Assembly (NCBI GenBank): GCA_026770585.1
Contig: MU646344.1
Coordinates: forward strand, 798,810 to 821,564
Source of the DNA: Baffinella frigidus
Lineage: Eukaryota > Cryptophyceae > Cryptomonadales > Baffinellaceae
Length of the DNA stretch: 22,755 nucleotides
Direction of reading: 5' to 3'
The translations under genes and the position numbers were made by a program. Numbering within the stretch: position 1 is the first letter of the stretch; the number at the start of each line of letters is the position of its first letter. Of this stretch, positions 7,236 to 13,718 are shown one piece after another. The notes under the pieces were generated by a model. The model ran no database searches, was not told the DNA's origin, and saw only the letters and a program-made list of their open reading frames with translations.

Positions 7236-7383
7236 CACCAACCCTCACGGCTTGGGCAAATCGACGGTTTTCGATTTCCCGATTTCAAGGGGAATTGGAG
7301 CCGTTGAAGTCGGATTCCAACTTCAACCCCCTTGAAATCCCGAATCGGAAATCGTCGATTTGCCCAAGCCGTGAGGGTTGGTG
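7236..7383. mobile_element. Family E MITE, copy 1 (148 bp)
   Basis: Terminal repeats CACCAACCCTCACGGCTTGG and the complement ending CCGTGAGGGTTGGTG. Arms ~60 bp long include GCAAATCGACG-TTTTCGAT. The centre is asymmetric (GGAGCCGTTGAAGTCGGATT). Same length as the copy at 7768 but with the centre inverted relative to it. No transposase. Confidence 0.85.
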
Positions 7384-7627
7384 GTCTCCTCAGGACTACG
7401 CGTCCTCAATAATTTCTGGCCTGTTGATGCTGGCCACCTCGGCCACTTATGGCGATAAGTGGACCCTACTAAGTGGACCGCACTAAGTGGATCACTGTCA
7501 CCTGCAGAGAAATGCAAAGGTGCGATAACGCGTAGGGCATGGCGCACACCGGTGTGCTCGCGAGAGAGAGATCTTTATTCGTAAGAGAGATTTCAGAGAG
7601 ACCTTTCCTCGTAAGAGTGATGTCTCT

Positions 7628-7698
7628 CCTATGCCCCTACGGATCGCCTACCGTAGGGTCCTAGGTCTTATCGCTTAAGGGTTATTCAAAATCCCTTC
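7628..7698. repeat. Dispersed repeat G, copy 1
   Basis: CCTATGCCCCTACGGATCGC, CTACCGTAGGGTCCTAGGTC, TTATCGCTTAAGGGTTATTC. It recurs at 18685-18755 with few differences. It contains the same CCTAC-GTAGG and GGTCCTAGG words as families A, C and D. Probably a truncated member of a related element. Confidence 0.65.
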
Positions 7699-7767
7699 GT
7701 AGCGTCTCTTCCATTCTCATGACGCAGGTCCTCCTTCCCGCAGGATGCTGTTTCCCTTGATTGCCAC

Positions 7768-7915
7768 CACCAACCCTCACGGTTTGGGCAAATCAACGAT
7801 TTTCGATTCGGGAGTTCAAGGGGGTTGAAGTCGGAATCCGATTTCAACGGCTCCAATTCCCCTTGAAATCGGGAATTCGAAAATCGTCGATTTGCCCAAG
7901 CCGTGAGGGTTGGTG
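7768..7915. mobile_element. Family E MITE, copy 2 (148 bp, inverted)
   Basis: Ends CACCAACCCTCACGGTTTGG / CCGTGAGGGTTGGTG. The centre (GGGGGTTGAAGTCGGAATCC to CAACGGCTCCAATTCCCC) is the reverse complement of copy 1's centre, so the two copies lie in opposite orientation ~385 bp apart. Confidence 0.85.
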
Positions 7916-7965
7916 GCACGACGTGATTCAAACCGTTGCTCGCGAGACAGAGACCTTCCATACCG

Positions 7966-8102
7966 TTGCTCTAAACCCTAAACCCTACACCCTACACCCT
8001 AAACCCTAAACCCTAAACCCTAAACCCTAAACCCTAAACCCTAAACCCTAAACCCTAAACCCTAAACCCTAAACCCTAAACCCTAAACCCTAAACCCCAA
8101 AC
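7966..8102. repeat. Internal CCCTAAA telomere-type array
   Basis: About 17 units, nearly all perfect CCCTAAA, starting with a few CCCTACA variants. The C strand is on plus, the same orientation as the left-edge array. It is an interstitial telomeric sequence unless the assembly is wrong here. Confidence 0.9.
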
Positions 8103-8332
8103 TCTTGCTCGCGAGAGAGGAACCGCGCATACGAGAGAGACCACGATGCACGAAAGAGAGACAGACCTTTGATCATAAAAGAAAGACCTTTGTTTATGCG
8201 AGAGAGTTATTGATAAGAGAGAGAAACCTTTGCACCAATGCAACCCCCCGGAGACAAGATTTCATCATGTCCTAGCGAGAGGTGTCTGGCGGCAACGTTC
8301 AATGGATGGGTCAGTCAGAAATAAGTGGCGAG
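8103..8332. other. GA-rich low-complexity stretch without genes
   Basis: GCGAGAGAG-, ACGAGAGAGACC- and AAGAGAGAGAAACC-type words recur (also at 7559-7620), giving a purine-rich degenerate repeat of AGAGAGACCTTT. No coding signal. Confidence 0.6.
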
Positions 8333-8418
8333 TAGGCTCATACGCCCTACCGTAGGGCCCTAGGAGTGCCTAGGACCTGTAGGGGGGCCTTCAAGACCCC
8401 TTCGCCACTTGAGGGATA
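8333..8418. mobile_element. Family C MITE, left end eroded
   Basis: AAGTGGCGAGTAGGCTCATA, CGCCCTACCGTAGGGCCCTA, then GGGGGGCCTTCAAGACCCCT and TCGCCACTTGAGGGATA. The right terminal repeat matches family C at 18416-18522; the left terminal TATCCCTT is not intact. Confidence 0.7.
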
Positions 8419-8569
8419 AATAACACGCCGTGTGCTGGGTTGGGCGGGTGATTTCGGGGATCTCCGATCTAATTGTGTATCTTAAGGGTAAATATGGTGG
8501 ACGAGCTGCTGCACCCGCGGGCGGGATGCGACAGGCCCGCTAGATCAGTACGAGATTGGTGCACGTCAA

Positions 8570-8729
8570 TGGGGTAACGGCCTGAAAATGGGGTAGTCAG
8601 GCCTACGGCATTGCCTAGGACCTCCTACCGTAGGCCGAAACTTTCTGGTCCTAGGATCCCTCGGCCTACGGTAGGAGGTCCTAGGCAATCCCGTATGCCT
8701 AACTACCCCATTTTCAGGCCGTTAGCCTA
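8570..8729. mobile_element. Family D MITE, full copy with target duplication
   Basis: A 160-bp palindrome with ends TGGGGTAACGGCC and GGCCGTTAGCCTA. It is flanked by TGCACGTCAA (8560-8569) and TGCACGTTCAA (8730-8740), an apparent 10-11 bp target duplication with one indel. The uninterrupted site TGCACGTTCAAATAACG is at 8981-8997. A duplication of this size would fit a Mutator-type (MULE) element. Confidence 0.85.
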
Positions 8730-8834
8730 TGCACGTTCAAATAACGTCGTTTTCTGGGGTCGGGCAGGCCACGGCCGACGAGCTGCTGCATCCGCGGGCG
8801 GGATGCAACAGGCCCGCTAGATCAGTAAGAGATT

Positions 8835-8975
8835 TCATCCGGACGAGTTTTTATGATAAATACGCACCGGCAACGAATTTTACCACACAAATTCTTTTAT
8901 AATGACTAGTACGATCCATTTATGTAGTAAATTTCGTTGCCGGCGCGTATTTATCATAAATACTCGCCGCGATTG
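8835..8975. mobile_element. Family B foldback MITE, copy 3 (arm type TCATCCGG/ATAAATACG)
   Basis: A 141-bp element. Outer ends are TCATCCGGACGAG and CTCGCCGCGATTG, inner arm TTATGATAAATACGC, core ATTTTACCACACAAATTC and TTATGTAGTAAATTTCGTTG. The 4-bp duplication GATT (8831-8834, 8976-8979) matches the empty unit at 8553-8556 (GAGATTGGTGCACG). Confidence 0.9.
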
Positions 8976-9516
8976 GATTGGTGCACGTTCAAATAACGTC
9001 GTTTTCTGGGGTTGCGCAGGCAACGGCCGACGAGCTGCTGCATCCGCGGGCGGGATGCAACAGGCCTGCGATCGTCTCTCTCCGCGTGGACTTCCGCCTC
9101 TTTCTCGCCCTCCAGCCTGGTCTCACACTCCCTTCCCTCCAGCCGTGTCGCACACTCCTTGATTCCCGCCAGTTTTCTGGCGCGTCCTCGTAGTGGACGT
9201 GCCTGTGTAAAGTCACTCCGGGCATCCTACACGGGGCTGTATCCCGAAAGTTCGTCTCTCTCCGCGTTGACTCCCGCCTCTTTCTCACCCTCCAGCCCGG
9301 TACCACTCAAACCGCGACGGGCACCACGTTTGAACCGGAATTCGAGCCTTTGGCAACGGTCACGTTACCCCTGGAGATCCGGGGGCTGGAGGGCATCGTA
9401 GCCTTCTGAGTGGCGCGGTCAGGGTTTAGGGTGGGTGTAGCCCCAGAGACGGAGTTCGTCTCGCTGCGCGTCGATTTGCGCCTCCTTCTCACCCTCCATC
9501 CAGCCTGGGTCGCCTC

Positions 9517-9556
9517 AGGGGGGGGGGGGGGTTCTTAAGCGCGAGGTACCCCTGTC
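9517..9556. mobile_element. Family A right-end fragment
   Basis: Poly-G followed by GGTTCTTAAGCGCGAGGTAC and CCCTG is the right terminus of family A. The left half is absent. Confidence 0.65.
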
Positions 9557-9581
9557 CTCGACGTACGAAAACCTTGAGGTC

Positions 9582-9659
9582 CTTTAGGTTTTAAATGCTC
9601 CCAACATATGCCAACGACACGCCCTTCCGTAGAAAGGACTGCAGAGAAAGCATTTTACG
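9582..9659. repeat. Dispersed repeat I, copy 1 (partner 16904-16982)
   Basis: GTCCTTTAGGTTTTAAATGC, CCCAACATATGCCAACGACA, CGTAGAAAGGACTGCAGAGA, AAGCATTTT. The copy at 16904 lies inside an intron and has a ~45-bp extra segment at its right end. Eroded traces occur at 19714-19742 and 19953-19980. Confidence 0.8.
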
Positions 9660-9960
9660 CCCCACTCGGGAGGCTACGGGGCACCCAGGCCCCTGATATG
9701 CGGGGCCTGGAAAGTTAACTATTGGAAGGAAACATGCCAAAAGTCTGCAATGTCTGTTTCAAAATGTTCCCCGTAGTGTTCCGAGTGGTTGATTGCCTCC
9801 TCTCTCCAGCCTGGTCTCGCACTCTTTGATTCCCTTCACTTTGGTCAGACATTCCCCTTGATTTCCTCCAGGTTGGTCTGACACTCGTTGATCCCCGCCA
9901 CTTTGGTAGACACCTTGGTTCCATTCAAACTGGTAAGAAGACGCATTGAGTCCTCTTAAA

Positions 9961-10091
9961 ACCTGAGTGGAGGCAATCGCAAAAGTCAATTTCGACAAAT
10001 TGCCTTCAAATTCTGTCAACTTTTGGAGAAAGGGCCGGAAATCCGGCCTTTTTGTGTAAAGCGACTCGATGCGATTGCCCACACTCAGGTC
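9961..10091. mobile_element. Inverted-repeat element, family F
   Basis: Ends ACCTGAGTGGAGGCAATCGC and GCGATTGCCCACACTCAGGT. Internally CAAAAGTCAA and TTGTCAACTTTTGGA-type words precede a strong hairpin (AAGGGCCGG-AAA-CCGGCCTT, 10030-10052). It is embedded in the coiled-coil relic. Target duplication not evident. Confidence 0.6.
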
Positions 10092-10162
10092 TAGCGTAGG
10101 TCCCTGCAGCGTGGTGCGAGGCACCGTGAGTACCTCCAGGCTGGAGAGAGACCAGGCGGATC

Positions 10163-10302
10163 TCATATGGAAACACTTGTAATTTATAAACTGGATTTCA
10201 GTCAAAATTACTACACGTTTGCTTTAATATTACATGGAAAGATGGTGATGTGTGGTAAATTTCATTGAATCCAATTTATAGATTATGAGTGTTTGCGTAT
10301 GA
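10163..10302. mobile_element. Family B foldback MITE, copy 4 (arm type TCATATGGAAACAC)
   Basis: A 140-bp element. Arms TCATATGGAAACACTTGTAA, then TTTATAAACTGGATT, with right end GTGTTTGCGTATGA. Core AAAATTACTACACGTTTGC and GTGTGGTAAATTTCATT. The 4-bp duplication GATC lies at 10159-10162 and 10303-10306. Confidence 0.9.
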
Positions 10303-10373
10303 GATCACCCTCCAAGGAGACACCTTGATTCCCCAGAGCCTGGTGACACACTCTTTGAGTTCGCAACCGTTGG

Positions 10374-10489
10374 CACTACCTCGCTCATGTGAACCTGCCC
10401 CCCCCATAGGACCACCATAGGGCCCCAGGCATAGCCCTACTGTAGGGTCCCAGGGGGGCGCGGTTTCTTATGAGTGAGGTACCCCTGTA
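10374..10489. mobile_element. Family A MITE, left end eroded
   Basis: CTACCTCGCTCATGTGAACC, poly-C, TAGGACCACCATAGGGCCCC, TGTAGGGTCCCAGG, TTTCTTATGAGTGAGGTACC, CCTGTA. The left CAGGGG is not intact. Confidence 0.8.
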
Positions 10490-10600
10490 GTTGGCGTCTC
10501 CCGAGACGCGCTATCTCACGGGTACCCCTGTATGGACATGGTGGTGCCCTGCTGGGAGACAGAACGGGTCACAGATGCTCGCTGCGCAGGGCTCAACCTT

Positions 10601-10990
10601 CAACCCTAAACCCTAAACACTAAACCCGAAACCCGAAACCCGAACCCCGAAACCCGAAACCCTAAACCCCAAACCCCAAACCCCAAACCCCAAACCCCAA
10701 ACCCCAAACCCCAAACCCCAAACCCCAAACCCCAAACCCCAAACNNNNNNNNNNNNNNNNNNNNNNNNNNNNNNNNNNNNNNNNNNNNNNNNNNNNNNNN
10801 NNNNNNNNNNNNNNNNNNNNNNNNNNNNNNNNNNNNNNNCCAAACCCCAAACCCTAAACCCCAAACCCCAAACCCCAAACCCCAAACCCCAAACCCCAAA
10901 CCCTAAACCCTAAACCCTAAACCCTAAACCCTAAACCCGAACCCCTCAACCCATGAACCTCTCAACCATAAACTCCTAAGCCCTGAACCC
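10601..10990. repeat. Telomere-like array with assembly gap
   Basis: CCCTAAA / CCCGAAA / CCCCAAA / CCCTAAA blocks with the C strand on plus. An N run (10745-10839, 95 bases) lies inside the CCCCAAA part, so true length is unknown and contig joining here deserves suspicion. Frames reading GFGVWGL are repeat translations, not proteins. Confidence 0.9.
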
Positions 10991-11313
10991 TAAACCCTAT
11001 CCCAGGGCTGACGGGGATCAAAGGCAAAGGGCCAATGCGCACCTACGCCCTCCGAAGCACCGAAGACTGCCTTGCCTGCCCTGAGATCGAGGAGGCCTAC
11101 ACCATCGCCAACTGGGTCTGGACTCAGGCCAGGCCCGCGTCTGCCACTGCGGTTCGGGAGTGATTGGACAGCAGATGCCCCATTTCTCGCGACAACGTGA
11201 GAGAGTGAGGAGAGGGCACGCGCCGCAGCCGGCGGCAACGGCGAGCACGCCGGTGACTCTGCGGGTGAGCGTCTGCTGCACATAATGCGGCTGTGGGGCG
11301 AGAGCAGCATCCC
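10991..11313. other. GC-rich stretch, no supported gene
   Basis: The minus strand stays open in two frames over ~300 bp, but neither shows a recognisable domain or splice-bounded exon. Composition alone explains the openness. Confidence 0.4.
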
Positions 11314-11434
11314 TACAGGGGTGCCTCGCTCATAAGAAACAGCCCCCCCCCTAGGACCACCATAGGGCCCTAGGCATAGGCCTACTGTAGGGTCCTAGGG
11401 GGACGCGGTTTCTTATGAGCCAGGTACCCCTGCA
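11314..11434. mobile_element. Family A MITE
   Basis: TACAGGGGTGCCTCGCTCAT left end, CCTAGGACC-type centre, right end GGTTTCTTATGAGCCAGGTA, CCCCTGCA. Flanked by TA/CA, consistent with a mutated TA duplication. Confidence 0.85.
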
Positions 11435-11574
11435 TTCCTTCGAGCATAGGGCCGCCGCAGGGGCGGTGCCAGACGAGGTCCACTTAGGATCTTAGTTGAC
11501 TTAGGACCGCAGGTGCCCTCTGCAGCAACGACTGCCTCGTCACCTCTGTCTCGTGTATCATAAATTTCATCTTG

Positions 11575-11695
11575 TACAGGGATACCTCGCTCATGAGGAA
11601 CCGCCATCCCCTACGACCCTACAGTAGGACCATGCCTCTAGGGCCCTACGGTGGTCCTAGTGCGGGCTCGCTTTCTTATGAAGGAGGTACCTGTA
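11575..11695. mobile_element. Family A MITE (centre reversed)
   Basis: TACAGGGATACCTCGCTCAT and TGAAGGAGGTACCTGTA termini with TA flanks. The centre (ACCCTACAGTAGGACCATGC, CTAGGGCCCTACGGTGGTCC) is in the opposite orientation to the neighbouring copies. Confidence 0.85.
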
Positions 11696-11821
11696 CCATC
11701 CATGTGAAGACTAGCACACGTTTTGCGCTCGCTTGTTTCGAGGGTGAAAGGCTGTGACCCCGCTTGGGAGGGGAGAGGCCGCGCCGGCCAAGGCCCGACA
11801 CACAAGCGCGAGAGAACTTAC

Positions 11822-11928
11822 CTTCATTAGTCAACCATTGAGGCTCATCACCTGTCCGACCAAGGCTCACAAAGGCAGGCCTGCGTCCATACTTGTCCAT
11901 GAACACCTCAACATCGGAAGAGACAAAG
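11822..11928 (-). CDS. Internal exon of an unrecognised gene (FVSLGRTGDEP motif)
   Basis: On the minus strand a 107-nt exon is bounded by a pyrimidine-rich CAG acceptor (TTGCCCTGTGCACAG) and a canonical GTAAGT donor immediately after AATGAAG. It reads SFVSSDVEVFMDKYGRR, PAFVSLGRTGDEPQWLTNE. A 33-bp relative at 20709-20741 (minus) encodes VSLGRTGDEP with both differences synonymous (CTT/CTC, GAT/GAC), which supports a protein-coding past. No neighbouring exons can be placed, as family A elements flank it on both sides at 11575-11695 and 11974-12090. Probably a surviving exon of a disrupted gene. Confidence 0.5.
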
Positions 11929-11973
11929 CTGTGCACAGGGCAACAACCCACACGCAACAGCTCACGACATGCA

Positions 11974-12090
11974 TACAGGGGTACCTCGCTCATAAGCGCC
12001 TCCCCCTAGGACCCTACAGTAGGCCTATGCCCAGGGCTCTCTGGTGGTCCTAGGGGGAGGGAGTTTTCTTATTAACCAGGTACCCCTGTA
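11974..12090. mobile_element. Family A MITE (centre reversed)
   Basis: TACAGGGGTACCTCGCTCAT left end, right end TTTTCTTATTAACCAGGTAC, CCCTGTA, with TA at both sides. Centre orientation as in the 11575 copy. Confidence 0.85.
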
Positions 12091-12442
12091 GGAAGCATCG
12101 GGAAAGATCAGAAACTTTATTCACGCCAGGCTCTTGGGTGGGGTATTCCGTGCTCGTTTTTGGAGCCGTTTGCTCGTTCTTGGAGCCGTTTTTGTGCTAA
12201 AAATTGACTTTTGAGAGAGTTTTCCCATCAAAAATGACTTTTGAATACATGTACCCCCCCCCTCCAGCCCTGCGTGGCTCATCCTCATCCAGGTGTTGAG
12301 TCTTGCCAAAAAAAGGTTTGAAGGCCGTCAGTGCTCACGCGTCAAATACTTCCAAGGAGGTGTCTTTGCCAGTCTCTACCAAAGTAGGCTAGTGCTGATC
12401 ACAGAGCCCACGTAGGGAGTAGCGGGAGTGCATTCGCGCAGC
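12091..12442. other. Non-coding stretch with short tandem duplication
   Basis: Contains a doubled TGCTCGT(T)TTTGGAGCCGTTT and paired AAAATTGACTTTTGA / AAAAATGACTTTTGA words (12196-12245). No gene is supported. Confidence 0.5.
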
Positions 12443-12563
12443 TACATGGGTACCTCGCTCATAAGAAACGTCCACCCCCCTAGGACCACCCTAGGACCCT
12501 AGGCATGGTCCTACTATAGGGTCCTAAGAGAAAGCGCTTTCTTATGAGCGAGTTACCCCTGTA
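12443..12563. mobile_element. Family A MITE
   Basis: TACATGGGTACCTCGCTCAT left end; right end CTTTCTTATGAGCGAGTTAC, CCCTGTA. TA on both sides. Confidence 0.9.
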
Positions 12564-12743
12564 CAGCTCTGTACATATTCATAGACTAACGAACATAAAA
12601 CAGTGTACATGCCCGATGAGGACACCCTTTCGGTCGAAAATCGACCTTGGCTTTTCCGTAGGAACCTCCTATGTCTCTACAATGTCCCTATGGGTTACGT
12701 TTTGATGGGACCTTTCCTTTCTCGCTCGGCAGTGGTAGGCCCC

Positions 12744-12853
12744 TACAGGGGTACCTCGCTCATACGAGAACGCTTCCCCCTAGGGACCCCCATAGGGCCC
12801 TACTGTAGGGTCCTAGGGGGGGCGCGTTTTCTTATGAGCGAGGTACCCCTGTA
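12744..12853. mobile_element. Family A MITE with empty site nearby
   Basis: TACAGGGGTACCTCGCTCAT to GAGCGAGGTACCCCTGTA. It is inserted in GTAGGCCCCTA|CGGCCAACCG. The uninterrupted sequence GTAGGCCCCTACGGCCAACC occurs at 13054-13073, so the insertion duplicated exactly TA. The centre is shortened (lacks CTAGGCATG). Confidence 0.92.
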
Positions 12854-13074
12854 CGGCCAACCGTAGTCAATACTGTGTGGGTATCTAGGCTCTAAGGGTA
12901 TCTAAGGACACAGGGTTATGAGGACGTCGGCGTAGATTCACTTAAGCCTCCTCAAGTACATTCACTTAGGCCGTCTTAAGTAGAGAGAGTTGACTAGTCA
13001 CTACCGGCCTTCGAAGGCCGGGTCAGGCTTTCCTGCCCTGTGTCCAGGCTGCGGTAGGCCCCTACGGCCAACCG
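12854..13074. other. Locally duplicated unique sequence, no gene
   Basis: Segments CGGCCAACCGTAGTCAATAC, and TTTCCTGCCCTGTGTCCAG at 13029, recur at 13064-13203 and 13210-13228. The region is therefore a local duplication that preserves empty insertion sites. It also holds doubled ATTCACTTA(A/G)G-CT-CTTAAGTA words. Confidence 0.6.
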
Positions 13075-13195
13075 TACAGGGGTACCTCGCTCATAAGAAA
13101 CCGCCTCCCCCGTAGGACCACCCTAGGACCCTTGGCATGGTCCTACTGTAGGGTCCTAGGGGGGGGCGGTTTCTTACGAGCGAGGTACCCCTGCA
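13075..13195. mobile_element. Family A MITE with empty site nearby
   Basis: TACAGGGGTACCTCGCTCAT to GCGAGGTACCCCTGCA. Inserted in CGGCCAACCGTA|GTCAATACCG. The empty site CGGCCAACCGTAGTCAATAC is at 12854-12873. The right-hand TA has become CA. Confidence 0.92.
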
Positions 13196-13277
13196 GTCAA
13201 TACCGTAGGCTTTCCTGCCCTGTGTTCAGTCCGCCGCCCTATGAAAGGGGTGGACCATGAGACGCTGGCGCTGTGTG

Positions 13278-13398
13278 TACAGGGGTACCTCGCTCATAAG
13301 AAACGTCCACCCCCCTAGGACCACCATAGGGCCCTAGGCATAGGCCTACTGTAGGGTCCTAGGGGGGGTCGTTTTCTTATGAGCGAGGTACCCCTGTA
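13278..13398. mobile_element. Family A MITE
   Basis: TACAGGGGTACCTCGCTCAT to GAGCGAGGTACCCCTGTA, with TA flanks. Centre CCTAGGACCACCATAGGGCC. Confidence 0.92.
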
Positions 13399-13437
13399 CA
13401 CTTGCCGCGTAAGACCATCTGTAAACGATGCCGGGGG

Positions 13438-13558
13438 TACAGGGGTACCTCGCTCATGAGAAACCGCCCCCCTCTAGGACCCTTCAGTGGGCCTACGCCT
13501 ATGGCCTTACGGTGGTTCGAAGGGGTCGGCGGTTTCTCATGAGCGAGGTACCCCTGTA
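13438..13558. mobile_element. Family A MITE (centre reversed)
   Basis: TACAGGGGTACCTCGCTCAT to GAGCGAGGTACCCCTGTA, with TA flanks. Centre in reversed orientation (ACCCTTCAGTGGGCCTACGC). Lies 160 bp beyond the stop codon of the CXC gene, possibly within its 3' UTR. Confidence 0.92.
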
Positions 13559-13718
13559 GGGGTGGGTGGCAGTAACACGTATGTACAGGTATGTAATTAA
13601 AGCTCGGAAACTGACAGAGCATTTTTTGCTAGGTTGCTAGGTTGACCCTGCTTCGCGCACAACGAATAAGTCGCGCAGAGACGCGATTCTCTACCCGTCT
13701 CGCTATGCCGGCCAGCCC

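Larger units (their letters stand above)
8500..9070. repeat. Three-unit tandem repeat, units split by different palindromes
   Basis: The unit GTGCACGTTCAAATAACGTC - GTTTTCTGGGGT - CGACGAGCTGCTGCA - CCGCGGGCGGGATGCAACAG - ATCAGTAAGAGATTG occurs starting before 8500, at 8730 and at 8981. A family D element interrupts it at 8570-8729 and a family B element at 8835-8975. The other units supply the empty sites. The translated peptide (ADELLHPRAGCNRP) is repeated, but coding status is uncertain. Confidence 0.75.
9060..10380 (-). pseudogene. Decayed coiled-coil gene, minus strand
   Basis: Several minus-strand segments encode variants of one coiled-coil motif, GI(K/N)EC(E/Q/A)T(R/N)LE followed by EGEKEA-(V/I)-A-RDEL. 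Around 9060-9190: LAGIKECATRLEG and LEGEKEAEVHAERDD. Around 9240-9300: LEGEKEAGVNAERDEL. Around 9440-9510: EGEKEAQIDAQRDELRL. Around 9790-9930: VSTKVAGINECQTNLEE and LTKVKGIKECETRLER. Near 10320-10380: ELKECVTRLWGIKVS. The frame is broken between segments (for example a stop just after ECQTNLEEIKGNV) and mobile elements interrupt it. It looks like the relic of a long heptad-repeat protein; no specific family can be named. Confidence 0.5.

Noticed and set aside
10606-10899. GFGVWGL-repeat protein
   Set aside because: Translation of the CCCCAAA array and N gap.
11676-11993. A 105-codon minus-strand protein beginning MSEVPLYACREL
   Set aside because: The MSEVPLY part is the translated end of a family A element, seen at many copies. 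Only the splice-bounded part 11822-11928 is kept, as an exon.
11300-13560. CRISPR-like array (regularly recurring ~40-bp repeats)
   Set aside because: The repeats are paired inverted ends of separate ~120-bp elements with TA duplications, in a eukaryotic spliced-gene context. Spacers are irregular and no cas-like genes exist.
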